A stretch of DNA of 26,822 bases from Pseudomonadota bacterium. GTDB lineage: Bacteria; Pseudomonadota; Gammaproteobacteria; Acidiferrobacterales; Acidiferrobacteraceae. How positions within the stretch are numbered: position 1 is the first letter of the stretch; each line of letters opens with the position of its first letter. The stretch spans positions 1-26,822 of the forward strand of contig JAJZZU010000006.1 in the NCBI GenBank assembly GCA_021797365.1, written 5' to 3'. This document shows, one piece after another, positions 6,857 to 15,341 of this stretch. The notes beneath the pieces are model-generated. The model made no database searches. It was not told where the DNA came from and saw nothing but the letters and a program-made list of their open reading frames with translations. Both the position numbers and the translations under genes were made by a program.

Positions 6857-9226
6857 ATGATGGGCGAGGCAGCGAGTGAGCGTAAGAAGGAGCATGTAGT
6901 AAACCCCAAGGGCCTGACCAGCGAAGAGGTGACACGGTTATTGGCCGAGTACGGGCCGAATGTCATCGCCGAGGACAAACCCAATCCGTTCCGGCTGTTT
7001 TTCAAAAAGCTATGGGGGCCAGTGCCGTGGATGCTCGAGGCCACGTTGGTCCTAGAGATCATCATGGGCAACAACATCGAAGGCCTCATCATCGGCTTTC
7101 TGCTGATATTCAACGCCATCCTCGGTTTCATGCATCAGCAAAAGGCCCAGAACGCCCTCAATATGCTAAGGACGCGCCTGCAGATCATGGCGCGCGTGCT
7201 GCGCGACGGCGCGTGGAAGCAGGTCGCCTCCTCAGAGCTTGTGCCCGGCGACTACGTGCATCTGCGCGTCGGCGACTTCGCGCCGGCGGATCTTGTGATC
7301 GCCGAGGGGCAGGTGCTGGTCGATCAATCGGCGCTCACCGGGGAGTCGGTGCCGGTGGAGCGCGAGCCGGGGGAGGTCGTATATTCGGGGTCGGTGCTGC
7401 GTCGCGGGGAGGCGAGCGGCAGCGTGACGGCGACCGGCAGCAAGAGCTTCTTTGGCAAGACCGCGGAGCTGATGCGCGGCGCCGGCAGCCGCAGCCATGC
7501 CGAGGAGTTGGTCATGTCCATCGTCCGTTATCTGCTGCTGATGGACGGCGCGTTGGTGATCGCGATCCTCATCTACGCGGCTATCACCGGTCTCTCGTTC
7601 ATGAAGGTGATGCCGTTTGCGCTCATCTTGCTCGTCGCCTCGGTGCCGGTCGCACTCACCGCGACCTTCACGCTCACAAGCGCCGTGGCCTCACTCGATC
7701 TGTCCAGCAAGGGTGTGCTGCTCACGCGGCTTGCGGCCATCGAGGAATCGGCGGCCATGAACGAGCTTTGCAGCGACAAGACCGGGACCCTGACCCTGAA
7801 CGAGCTCACGCTCTCGGGCATGCAGACGGCCGACGGCGTGGACGACGCCGACCTTCTGCTCATGGGCGCGCTCGCGAGCGACGAACGCACCCAGGACCCC
7901 CTGGACAAGGCGATCCTGGCGCGGCTCGCGGAGACCGGTGTGCGTGCCCCCGAAAAGACCGGCTTCATACCCTTCGACCCGGCCACCAAGCGCTCCGAGG
8001 CGACCTTCACGCGCGACGGCGAGACATGGCGCGCGGTCAAGGGTGCGCCGCATGTCGTGGCCAAGCTCGCCGGCGCCGACGGTGAGTTCTGGGAGACCGC
8101 GATCGCCGATCTCGCCGCGAGCGGGGCCCGCGTCCTTGGGGTCGCGGCTGGCCGTGACGGGGCCCTTACGTTCAAGGGGCTGATCGCGCTCGCCGACCCG
8201 CCACGCCCCGAGGCCCGCGGGATCATAGCCGATCTCCGTCAGTTGGGCGTGAGGGTGCGTATGGTGACCGGCGACAGCATGGCCACCGCGCGGGTCGTGG
8301 CCGCGGAGCTCGGCATGGAGGGGGTTGTGATCGGCGGCCGCGACGAGATCGCCAAGGGCGCCATCTGTGACATCTACGCCGGCGTCTATCCGGAGGACAA
8401 GTTCCGCCTGGTGCAGACCTTCCAGAATATCGGACACACAGTCGGGATGACCGGCGACGGGGTAAACGACGCGCCGGCCTTGAAACAGGCGGAGGTCGGG
8501 ATCGCGGTGTCGAGCGCCACCGACGTCGCCAAGGCGGCGGCCAGCATGGTGCTGACCGAATCTGGCCTGAAGGGGGTGGTGGAGGCGGTCAAGACCGGGC
8601 GGCGGGTCTATCAGCGGCTTTTAACCTACACACTGAACAAGATCGTGAAGACCATACAGGTGGCGGTGTTCCTGAGCCTTGGGCTAATCATATTTCGGCA
8701 CTTCGTGGTAACGCCGCTGCTCGTGCTGTTGCTGCTGTTCGCTAATGACTTCGTGACCATGTCGATTGCCAACGACAACGTGCGCGTGTCGCGCGAACCG
8801 GACATCTGGAACGTGCGCGTGCTCATCAAAACCTCGCTCATCATCGCCGTCGCATGGCTCGTCTACATCTTCGCGGTGTTTGGCGTGGGCAAAGACGTGC
8901 TGGGACTGCCGATTGCCGAACTGCGCACCCTAAGCTTCCTGGGTCTCGTGTATTCGGGCCTGTCCAACGTGCTTCTGGTGCGCGAGCGCTCCTATATGTG
9001 GTCCTCGCGCCCGGGCACCTATCTGCTGCTCGCGATCGTGGGCGACGTCATCCTGGTCTCGCTGCTCGCGCACTTCGGGCTGTTTGGCATGATGGCGCCC
9101 GTGACATGGTCGGCGATCGGCCTGCTGCTCGCGTTCACGATCCTCTTTGTGACGCTGCTCGACCTCATAAAGGTGCCGTTATTGCGCTCCCCGACATCGC
9201 GCACCGCCGAGGCCAGCGCCACCTAA
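6857..9226 (+). CDS. Plasma-membrane proton-efflux P-type ATPase (P3A)
   Basis: This is a P3A-type pump that exports H+ at the cost of ATP, as in fungal Pma1 and plant AHA. At 789 residues it lacks a long regulatory C-terminus. Motifs in order: membrane helices M1-M2 at about residues 50-100, actuator motif LTGESVPVE, M3-M4 with PVALTATFTL, the phosphorylated aspartate D307 in DKTGTLT, the hinge MTGDGVNDAPAL, then M5-M10. D631 in the FANDFVTMS segment aligns with the proton-carrying aspartate of plant pumps (D684 in AHA2), which supports H+ rather than Ca2+ or heavy metals as substrate. A GAGGAGG site precedes ATG 6857; the next codon is also ATG. It is second in an operon with the CBS gene and ends at a strong terminator. 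Such pumps occur in several acidophiles and could support pH homeostasis. Confidence 0.93.
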   Translation: MMGEAASERKKEHVVNPKGLTSEEVTRLLAEYGPNVIAEDKPNPFRLFFKKLWGPVPWMLEATLVLEIIMGNNIEGLIIGFLLIFNAILGFMHQQKAQNALNMLRTRLQIMARVLRDGAWKQVASSELVPGDYVHLRVGDFAPADLVIAEGQVLVDQSALTGESVPVEREPGEVVYSGSVLRRGEASGSVTATGSKSFFGKTAELMRGAGSRSHAEELVMSIVRYLLLMDGALVIAILIYAAITGLSFMKVMPFALILLVASVPVALTATFTLTSAVASLDLSSKGVLLTRLAAIEESAAMNELCSDKTGTLTLNELTLSGMQTADGVDDADLLLMGALASDERTQDPLDKAILARLAETGVRAPEKTGFIPFDPATKRSEATFTRDGETWRAVKGAPHVVAKLAGADGEFWETAIADLAASGARVLGVAAGRDGALTFKGLIALADPPRPEARGIIADLRQLGVRVRMVTGDSMATARVVAAELGMEGVVIGGRDEIAKGAICDIYAGVYPEDKFRLVQTFQNIGHTVGMTGDGVNDAPALKQAEVGIAVSSATDVAKAAASMVLTESGLKGVVEAVKTGRRVYQRLLTYTLNKIVKTIQVAVFLSLGLIIFRHFVVTPLLVLLLLFANDFVTMSIANDNVRVSREPDIWNVRVLIKTSLIIAVAWLVYIFAVFGVGKDVLGLPIAELRTLSFLGLVYSGLSNVLLVRERSYMWSSRPGTYLLLAIVGDVILVSLLAHFGLFGMMAPVTWSAIGLLLAFTILFVTLLDLIKVPLLRSPTSRTAEASAT

Positions 9227-9244
9227 GACCGCACCTTAACCTTG

Positions 9245-9271
9245 AAGGCCCTCCTTGCGAGGGCCTTTTTT
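9245..9271 (+). terminator. Rho-independent terminator after the H+-ATPase
   Basis: A perfect stem AAGGCCCTC/GAGGGCCTT with loop CTTGC is followed by six T residues, 19 bp past the ATPase stop. It lies between convergent transcription units (ATPase and hslU). Confidence 0.93.
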
Positions 9272-9329
9272 ATGGGCACAGGCCGGGCCGCATGCCGGGA
9301 CGGGTCCCGCAGGGTCGGAGACGCCGGCG

Positions 9330-10673
9330 CTAGAGGATATAGCGCGCCAGATCCTCGTTGCCGGCAAGCGCCGAGAGGTGGTCGTCTACATAGGCGGCAT
9401 CGATCGCGACTGTGGTGCCGCTCTTGTCAGGGGCTTCATAGGAGACGGTCTCGAGGAGCCTTTCCATGAGCGTATGTAGGCGGCGCGCGCCGATGTTCTC
9501 GGTGCGTTCGTTTACCTGAAAAGCGAGTTCCGCAATGCGGCGCACGCCGTCGCGCTGGAAGTCGAGGGTAAGGCCCTCGGTCGCGAGCAACGCGGTGTAC
9601 TGCTCGGTGAGCGAGGCGTGGGTGTCCTTCAGGATGCGCTCGAAGTCATCAGCGGTCAGAGCGTCGAGCTCCACGCGGATCGGGAGGCGGCCCTGCAGTT
9701 CCGGGATGAGGTCTGAGGGGCGTGCCACATGAAACGCCCCCGAGGCAATGAACAGGATGTGGTCGGTACGCACCATCCCGTACTTGGTGGACACCGTCGA
9801 CCCCTCGATGAGCGGCAGCAGATCCCTCTGCACCCCTTCCCGCGACACCTGCGCCCCCTGATTCTCCGCACGCCCCACGATCTTGTCGATCTCGTCGATG
9901 AAAACGATGCCATGCTGCTCGACGAGATCGACGGCGCGCGCCTTCATGTCATCCTCGTTCACGAGTCGGGCCGCCTCCTCCTCGGTCAGAAGCTTTATGG
10001 CCTCGCGGACCTTGAGACGCCTAAGCTTGGTCTGTTTATTGCCGAGGGTCTGGAACATCCCCTGCAGCTGGCTCGTCATCTCCTCCATGCCCGGGGGCGC
10101 GAATATCTCGACCCCCGGGGGCCCGGCGCGCACTTCGACCTCGATCTCGGTATCGTCGAGCTCGCCCATGCGCAGGCGTTGCCGGAAGCGCTGGCGCGCC
10201 GCCCCGCTGTCGTGCTCGGCGTGCGTGCGCGTAAGCGAGTAGGGGTTGTCGCGGGCCGGCGGGATCAGGGCGTCCAGCACCCGTTCCTCGGCGGCATCCT
10301 CAGCCTTAGCATGCACTCGCTCCATCTCCTGCGAACGCATCATCTTGACGGCGATCTCCACGAGGTCGCGCACGATGGAATCGACGTCGCGCCCGACATA
10401 GCCGACTTCCGTGAATTTGGTGGCCTCCACCTTCAAGAACGGGGCGCGCGCCAGCCGCGCGAGCCGGCGCGCGATCTCGGTCTTGCCGCAGCCGGTCGGG
10501 CCGATCATGAGGATGTTCTTCGGGGTAATCTCCATGCGCAGCTCGGCATCCTGCACCTGCGCGCGCCGCCAGCGATTACGCAACGCGATCGCCACGGCCC
10601 TCTTGGCCGCCCCTTGACCGACGATATGACGGTCGAGCTCTTGCACGATTTCCCGCGGCGTCATCTCCGACAT
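9330..10673 (-). CDS. hslU: HslU, ATPase subunit of the HslUV protease
   Basis: HslU is the hexameric AAA+ unfoldase that feeds proteins into HslV. The 447-residue protein shows Walker A GPTGCGKT at residues 58-65, the [19 protein letters not shown] segment with the GYVG pore loop, the intermediate (I) domain at about 110-240, Walker B IVFIDEID, the sensor region [20 protein letters not shown], and the C-terminal ARYIL tail that docks into HslV. The ATG overlaps the hslV stop by 1 bp (TGATG), so translation is coupled and the order hslV-hslU is the standard one. I saw no clear heat-shock promoter directly upstream of hslV. Confidence 0.97.
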   Translation of the reverse strand: MSEMTPREIVQELDRHIVGQGAAKRAVAIALRNRWRRAQVQDAELRMEITPKNILMIGPTGCGKTEIARRLARLARAPFLKVEATKFTEVGYVGRDVDSIVRDLVEIAVKMMRSQEMERVHAKAEDAAEERVLDALIPPARDNPYSLTRTHAEHDSGAARQRFRQRLRMGELDDTEIEVEVRAGPPGVEIFAPPGMEEMTSQLQGMFQTLGNKQTKLRRLKVREAIKLLTEEEAARLVNEDDMKARAVDLVEQHGIVFIDEIDKIVGRAENQGAQVSREGVQRDLLPLIEGSTVSTKYGMVRTDHILFIASGAFHVARPSDLIPELQGRLPIRVELDALTADDFERILKDTHASLTEQYTALLATEGLTLDFQRDGVRRIAELAFQVNERTENIGARRLHTLMERLLETVSYEAPDKSGTTVAIDAAYVDDHLSALAGNEDLARYIL

Positions 10674-11218
10674 CAGGCGTATCCCAGCTCTTCAATAGTG
10701 AGGTTGTGATTCGTATACAGGCAGATATCCCCGGCGATGTGCAAGGCGCGCTCGACAACGTCGCGCGCCGCGAGGTCGGTGTGGGCAAGCAGGGCGCGCG
10801 CGGCGGCCTGGGCGTAAGGACCGCCCGATCCGATGGCGATGAGCCCGTCCTCGGGCTCTATCACATCGCCGTTACCTGTCAGGATGAGCGAGGCATTCTT
10901 GTCGGCCACCGCCAGCAGGGCCTCGAGACGGCGCAGCAGGCGGTCGGTGCGCCAATCCTTGGCAAGCTCGACGGCCGCCCGGGTGAGGTGCCCCTGGTGC
11001 TTCTCGAGCTTGGCCTCGAAGCGCTCGAACAATGTAAACGCATCGGCGGTGCCGCCCGCAAAGCCTGCCAGGATCGTCTCCTTATACAGCCGACGCACCT
11101 TGCGCGCATTGGCCTTCATGATGGTATGGCCCATCGTGACCTGGCCATCCCCACCGATCGCAACGTGTCCGTTGCGGCGTACCGACAAAATGGTCGTGCC
11201 GTGAAACTGCTCCAACAT
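10673..11218 (-). CDS. hslV: HslV, proteolytic subunit of the HslUV protease
   Basis: HslV is the threonine protease of the bacterial proteasome-like complex, a dodecamer that degrades substrates delivered by HslU. The 181-residue protein begins MLEQFHG followed by TTILSVRR. The catalytic threonine is therefore T8, exposed by removal of a seven-residue propeptide, whereas E. coli HslV starts MTT. Further family motifs are [36 protein letters not shown] and [23 protein letters not shown] site lies just before ATG 11218, slightly close. It is coupled to hslU by a 1-bp overlap. The upstream small Arg-rich ORF ends 62 bp earlier. Confidence 0.97.
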   Translation of the reverse strand: MLEQFHGTTILSVRRNGHVAIGGDGQVTMGHTIMKANARKVRRLYKETILAGFAGGTADAFTLFERFEAKLEKHQGHLTRAAVELAKDWRTDRLLRRLEALLAVADKNASLILTGNGDVIEPEDGLIAIGSGGPYAQAAARALLAHTDLAARDVVERALHIAGDICLYTNHNLTIEELGYA

Positions 11219-11280
11219 GCCCTCCCGCGACGATGCCTACACCCCATGTGGAGGCGGATGCCGCCAAAGGCAAGGGGTCG

Positions 11281-11469
11281 TCAGCGACCGAGAAAGCGAT
11301 TGTCGGTCGCACGCCGGCCCTCGTTCTGGCGGCGGCCCCCCTGATCGGGCTCCCAACGCACCATGGTGCGCCGATCGCCACGCGTCCGCCGGACCCGCCA
11401 CCGGCGGTCCGGACCACAATAGGTCGCGGTGCGTACGCGACCGGGAATCCCGTCACTCTTGACCATCAT
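11281..11469 (-). CDS. Small arginine-rich protein with GPDRR and GRR repeats
   Basis: This 62-residue ORF starts at ATG 11469 behind a GGGGGGAGGG ribosome site; a longer start at 11490 would place that site inside the gene. It contains YCGPDRRWRVRR, RGDRRTM, QGGRRQNEGRR and a C-terminal NRFLGR, with about a quarter of residues Arg. There is no signal peptide or membrane helix. It lies between xerC (58 bp upstream) and hslV (62 bp downstream), all on the same strand, so it is probably co-transcribed with hslVU. Spaced DRR/GRR motifs are seen in linkers of some bacterial signalling proteins, but I cannot assign a family. It fills most of a 309-bp gap; a chance ORF in GC-rich DNA remains possible. 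Confidence 0.45.
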   Translation of the reverse strand: MMVKSDGIPGRVRTATYCGPDRRWRVRRTRGDRRTMVRWEPDQGGRRQNEGRRATDNRFLGR

Positions 11470-11527
11470 ACCCTCCCCCCGGGCGGCCATTATTATGGGC
11501 GCACGCTAGCACACCGCTGAAACCGCT

Positions 11528-12415
11528 TCAACGCGTCCGCTTGCGCGCCCGCGGGTGGGCGGCATCATAGACGCGCGCCAGCTGCTGGTAATCCAGATGG
11601 GTGTAGATCTGCGTGGTACTCAGGTGCGCATGCCCCAGCAGCTCCTGGACGGCGCGCAGGTCCTGGCTCGACTGCAGGACATGGCTCGCAAACGAGTGAC
11701 GCAACATGTGGGGATGAAGCGGCACATCCAGTCCGCGGCGACGTCCGAGGCGCGCCAGGCGCTTTTGTACCGCGCGCGCGCCGAGCGGCCGACCGCTTGC
11801 CCCGGGGAACACCGCGCCCAGGGGGTCGCTGCCCGGTCGCAGCGGCAGCCAGGCCTTAAGCGCGGCGTGCGCGGCGCGCCCCATGGGTACGAGCCGTTCG
11901 CGCCGGCCCTTGCCGGTGACGCGCACCAAGCCCTGCGCGAAATCGAGATCGGTAAGACGCAGGCCAAGGAGTTCGGACAGGCGCAGCCCGGCCCCGTAGA
12001 GGAGCTCGGCGATGGCCAGGTCGCGGACCTCGAGATCGTCCGCCGGGGGTGCGGCAAACAGGCCCTGAAGCGTGTCCACGTTCAGATCGTGAGGTAGGGA
12101 GCGTGGGGCGCGCGGCGCCTTGACCCCGCGAAAGGGGTTGGCGCGCAGGCCGAGTTCCCGATAGAGGGTGCGCGCCGCCGACAGGGCGCGTGCCACGGTC
12201 CGACCGCCCTGTCCGGCCCGGCACAGGCTCGCGACATAACGTCGCGCCAGCTCAACGGTCATGTCCGATGGCGCAGCGCACTGCTGGCCATCGGCAAAAC
12301 GCGCAAGCCCCTCGAGATCGCGACGGTAGGCCGACAGGGTATGGGCGGAATAGCGCCGCTCATAGGCCAACCGATCCAGGCATGCGCTCACGGCCTCGGC
12401 CCACGCGCCCGCCAT
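11528..12415 (-). CDS. xerC: Site-specific tyrosine recombinase XerC
   Basis: XerC, with XerD, resolves chromosome dimers at the dif site during division. The 295-residue protein has an N-terminal SAM-like core-binding domain (residues 5-90) and a catalytic domain. The full set of active-site residues is visible: R145 in GAGLRLSELL, K169 in GKGRRERLVP, H236 and R239 in HPHMLRHSFASH, H262 in LLGHAHLSTTQ and Y271 in YTHL. The ATG at 12415 overlaps the DUF484 stop by 1 bp and gives the normal family length; a much longer in-frame start upstream would add a low-complexity Arg-rich leader and is rejected. The position after dapF and DUF484 is the standard gammaproteobacterial order and separates it from XerD. 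Confidence 0.95.
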   Translation of the reverse strand: MAGAWAEAVSACLDRLAYERRYSAHTLSAYRRDLEGLARFADGQQCAAPSDMTVELARRYVASLCRAGQGGRTVARALSAARTLYRELGLRANPFRGVKAPRAPRSLPHDLNVDTLQGLFAAPPADDLEVRDLAIAELLYGAGLRLSELLGLRLTDLDFAQGLVRVTGKGRRERLVPMGRAAHAALKAWLPLRPGSDPLGAVFPGASGRPLGARAVQKRLARLGRRRGLDVPLHPHMLRHSFASHVLQSSQDLRAVQELLGHAHLSTTQIYTHLDYQQLARVYDAAHPRARKRTR

Positions 12416-13104
12416 CAGGATCGATCCAGTTGGCGGGCCACGGCGCGCATCACGAGATCCCCGAGACGCCCGAGATAGAGGGTTCCGGCCCCGGGAGGGA
12501 AGCGATCGCGGTCGTGGCTCCCAAGCAGGATCACGCCCGAACGCACAGGATCGCGCAGGGCCACGAGCGCCACCGAGGCGACGCGCGCCTCGTCGGGTCC
12601 GAGCAGGCCACGGGCCTCGGCGAGAACCGCCTTGGGCCCGCACAGCGGCCGTCCTCGCGACAGCGCCAGCGCGCGCCTGAGTCGGGCATCGTCGGGGGGC
12701 ACGAACTCCGCACGGCCGGCCAGTGGGCCGCCATTGACGCCAATCAAGATGGTGACCGTATCGAGCCGCAACTGGTTGCGCCCGAGGTCGTAGACGCTGC
12801 CGAACACATCGTCCAGGGATGCCGCGTCGATCAATGCCACGGCCAGGCGGTGCAGCCTCTCGCCGAGCGCCTCGTTTTCCCGGGCAGCGGCCAGAAAGTC
12901 CCGGCGCTCGCGGTCCTTGGCGGCCAAGCGTTCGCGCAACACGGCCGCCTGACGCTCCAGGAGTGAGACTGCGGCCCCGCGTCCGGCGTGCGGAACCCGC
13001 AGGATCTCCAGCAGGTCTTGGTGCCGCTCGAAATAATCCGGATGATCACGTAGGTAGCGCGCCACACCCTCTTCCCAGGAGAGCTCTTCACTCGACTGTT
13101 TCAC
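12415..13104 (-). CDS. DUF484 family protein
   Basis: This is the cytoplasmic protein normally found between dapF and xerC (YigA in E. coli). The 229 residues begin with the family's helical HPDYFERHQDLLEILRVPH motif (about residues 20-38). A coiled-coil stretch rich in Arg, Glu and Leu (about 45-85) follows, then a GAF-like domain (about 90-225) with IGVNGG and SVALVALRD strands. The function is unknown; the domain layout suggests ligand-dependent signalling or a scaffold. The start is a GTG at 13104 that overlaps the dapF end by 17 bp, and the gene overlaps xerC by 1 bp, so the set is tightly coupled. Confidence 0.92.
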   Translation of the reverse strand: MKQSSEELSWEEGVARYLRDHPDYFERHQDLLEILRVPHAGRGAAVSLLERQAAVLRERLAAKDRERRDFLAAARENEALGERLHRLAVALIDAASLDDVFGSVYDLGRNQLRLDTVTILIGVNGGPLAGRAEFVPPDDARLRRALALSRGRPLCGPKAVLAEARGLLGPDEARVASVALVALRDPVRSGVILLGSHDRDRFPPGAGTLYLGRLGDLVMRAVARQLDRS

Positions 13105-13951
13105 GGCCCCACCCCTGCTCGCTCAACCGCCCCTCATACACCCGCTGCGCCGGACCTCGCATCCATACCGGACCGGCCCCATCATAGCGCACATACAGCC
13201 GCCCGCCGCGCAGGTGCACCTGGACCTCATCGTCCAGCAGACCCCGCTCGCGTCCGGCCACGACCGCGGCACAGGCCCCGGAACCACACGCAAGCGTCTC
13301 GCCCGCACCGCGTTCATGGACGCGCAGGCGGATCGTGCGCCGGTCGATGATCTGCATGAAGCCGACATTGACCCCCTCCGGGAAGCGCGCGTGGCGCTCT
13401 ATCAAAGGACCCTCGACGTCTACCGCCGCGCGCTCGACATCGGCCACGATCTGGACTGCGTGCGGGTTGCCGAGCGACAACACACTCACGTCCACAGAGC
13501 GCCCACCGATATCCAGGGCATACTGCCGCTGCTCGTGCTCGGCGACAAAGGGCACGGCAGTCGGGTCCCAGCGCACATGCCCCATGTTGACGACCACGTC
13601 CCCGTCATCCTGCAGGGTGAGCGTGATGACCCCGCCCATGGTACGTACCGTGAGGGTCTCCTTGGCGCTCAGGCCCTCATCGCGCACGTAGCGCGCGAAG
13701 CATCGCGCCCCGTTCCCGCATTGCTGTACCTCGCGGCCGTCGGCATTGAAGATGCGATATCCGAAATCGATGCCGGGTTCGGTGCTCGGCAAGACCACGA
13801 GGACCTGATCACAGCCGACGCCGAAATGGCGATCGGCAAGCCGCCGTATGCGTTCGGGCGTAAGATCGGGTGTCCCGGCCATGGCATCCAGGACCACGAA
13901 ATCATTGCCCAGGCCATGCATCTTGACGAAGCGCTGGCCGCCGCCGGTCAT
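13088..13951 (-). CDS. dapF: Diaminopimelate epimerase
   Basis: DapF interconverts LL- and meso-diaminopimelate for peptidoglycan and lysine. It is a cofactor-free two-base racemase fold of 287 residues. The two catalytic cysteines are present: C78 in QQCGNGARC and C222 in ACGSGAC. The N-terminal FVKMHGLGNDFVVLDA and the GNPHAV motif are typical. The ATG at 13951 overlaps the lysA stop in an ATGA arrangement and gives the standard length; a start nine codons earlier at 13978 is possible but less likely. Its product is the substrate of LysA, encoded immediately upstream. Confidence 0.97.
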   Translation of the reverse strand: MTGGGQRFVKMHGLGNDFVVLDAMAGTPDLTPERIRRLADRHFGVGCDQVLVVLPSTEPGIDFGYRIFNADGREVQQCGNGARCFARYVRDEGLSAKETLTVRTMGGVITLTLQDDGDVVVNMGHVRWDPTAVPFVAEHEQRQYALDIGGRSVDVSVLSLGNPHAVQIVADVERAAVDVEGPLIERHARFPEGVNVGFMQIIDRRTIRLRVHERGAGETLACGSGACAAVVAGRERGLLDDEVQVHLRGGRLYVRYDGAGPVWMRGPAQRVYEGRLSEQGWGRETVE

Positions 13952-15216
13952 GACCGTGACCCCGCGCGCACCACGCATTCCCCGCGCATCAGGTCCTCAT
14001 AAGTCTCGCGCCGGCGCACCACGTGGAAACGGGCCCCATCCACGAGCACCTCGGCGGGCCGCGGGCGGGCGTTGTATTGACTGCTCATGGCAAAACCATA
14101 GGCCCCGGCCTCGCCGATCACCAGGATATCGCCGGACTCTATGACCAGGGGGCGGCCGCGGCCGAAGACATCGGCGCTCTCGCATACCGGGCCCACGACA
14201 TCGTATTCGCGCGCAGGTCCCACGCGGCGGCGCGCGGCGGTCACGCTTTGCCAGGCGCCATAGAGCGCCGGGCGGATCAGGTCATTCATGCCGGCATCGA
14301 CGATCGCAAAACGCTTGGCGTCGGTCTCCTTGATATATTCGACACGCGTGGCGAGCACGCCCGCCGCGGCCACCAAGGCCCGCCCGGGCTCGAGGATCAG
14401 TTCCAGATCCTGAAGCCCATGGGCGGCCAGGCGCTCGCGGACAAGTGCCACGTAGGCGGCGATCGTAGGCGGCCGCTCGTCGCGGTAGCGCACACCGAGC
14501 CCCCCGCCGACATCGACATGGGTCAGGGCCACGCCCGCGCGGCGCAGGCCCGCCACCTCCGGAAGCACGCGGTCCAGGGCATCCCCGAAAGGCCGCAGAT
14601 CGGTCAATTGCGAACCGATATGGCAATCGATACCGACAAACGACAGGTGGGGATAACGCGACCCCTCGCGGTAGCAGGCCACGGCCTCGGCCAACGGTAT
14701 GCCAAACTTGTTTTCCTTCAGGCCGGTGGCGATATAGTGGTGGGTGCCGGCATCGACGTCGGGATTCACGCGCAAGGACACCGGCGCGCGCACCCCGAGT
14801 GTGCCGGCGATCGTATCGAGACGCGCAAGCTCGGCCACGGACTCGACATTGAAACAGCGGATTCCGAGCTCGAGGGCCCGGCGCATCTCGCCCTCGGTCT
14901 TGCCAACCCCGGAAAACACGACCCGCGCCGGATCCCCGCCGGCCGCCAGCACCCGTTCGAGCTCGCCCCGGGAGACGATATCGAAGCCCGCGCCGAGATC
15001 GGCCAAGGTCGCGAGCAGCGCGAGATTGCCGTTCGCCTTCACGGCATAGCACACCAGGCTGCGCTGGACGTCCAAGGCCTCGCGAAACGCGCGATAGGCG
15101 TCGGTCAGGGCCCGGCGGCTATAGACATAACACGGGGAGCCGATCATAGACACGATGTCGGCGAGTGCCACATCCTCCATGAACAGGCGCTCGTCACGAT
15201 AGGTCAAGACGCTCAC
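13948..15216 (-). CDS. lysA: Diaminopimelate decarboxylase
   Basis: LysA is a PLP-dependent enzyme that decarboxylates meso-diaminopimelate to L-lysine, the last step of the pathway. The 422-residue protein has the alanine-racemase-like barrel with the PLP lysine K60 in CYAVKANGN, the HIGSQ motif, the VDVGGGLGV phosphate-binding segment and EPGRALVA, and a C-terminal domain with GPVCESADV, whose cysteine reaches the partner active site, and AGAYGFAMSSQYN. The GTG start at 15216 overlaps the lptM stop (GTGA). An in-frame longer version would run through lptM and is not credible. Confidence 0.96.
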   Translation of the reverse strand: MSVLTYRDERLFMEDVALADIVSMIGSPCYVYSRRALTDAYRAFREALDVQRSLVCYAVKANGNLALLATLADLGAGFDIVSRGELERVLAAGGDPARVVFSGVGKTEGEMRRALELGIRCFNVESVAELARLDTIAGTLGVRAPVSLRVNPDVDAGTHHYIATGLKENKFGIPLAEAVACYREGSRYPHLSFVGIDCHIGSQLTDLRPFGDALDRVLPEVAGLRRAGVALTHVDVGGGLGVRYRDERPPTIAAYVALVRERLAAHGLQDLELILEPGRALVAAAGVLATRVEYIKETDAKRFAIVDAGMNDLIRPALYGAWQSVTAARRRVGPAREYDVVGPVCESADVFGRGRPLVIESGDILVIGEAGAYGFAMSSQYNARPRPAEVLVDGARFHVVRRRETYEDLMRGECVVRAGSRS

Positions 15217-15341
15217 GACCGCGGCCCCTTGTGGGGCGCAGCATGGGGCGAGACGGGCTTGGGAGGGGGCATGTACAGGGGGCCCTGCTTGCCGCACGCG
15301 GTCAATGCCAGGAGGCCGACCAGGACCAATCGCCTGGCCAT
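15213..15341 (-). CDS. lptM: LptM/YifL-type small lipoprotein
   Basis: This 42-residue lipoprotein has a short signal peptide (MARRLVLVGLLALTAC) with lipobox LTAC and lipidated C16, followed by the family hallmark GKQGPLYMPPP. In E. coli, LptM (YifL) helps assembly and oxidative maturation of the LptDE lipopolysaccharide translocon at the outer membrane. The start ATG 15341 overlaps the stop of the upstream oxidoreductase gene by 1 bp (TGATG), and its stop overlaps the lysA start. A longer frame exists upstream but would bury the signal peptide. Confidence 0.88.
   Translation of the reverse strand: MARRLVLVGLLALTACGKQGPLYMPPPKPVSPHAAPHKGPRS

Noticed and set aside
7012..8085. 357-aa frame inside the H+-ATPase gene
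   Set aside because: It is an Arg/Ala-rich shadow of the ATPase frame, which has all P-type motifs.
11458..11500. Sigma-32 promoter before the Arg-rich ORF and hslV
   Set aside because: GCCCATAA resembles a -10, but no CTTGAAA-like element lies at a usable distance.
12416..12643. N-terminal extension of XerC
   Set aside because: It reads the DUF484 gene in another frame and adds an Arg-rich leader without homology. ATG 12415 gives the normal 295-aa XerC.
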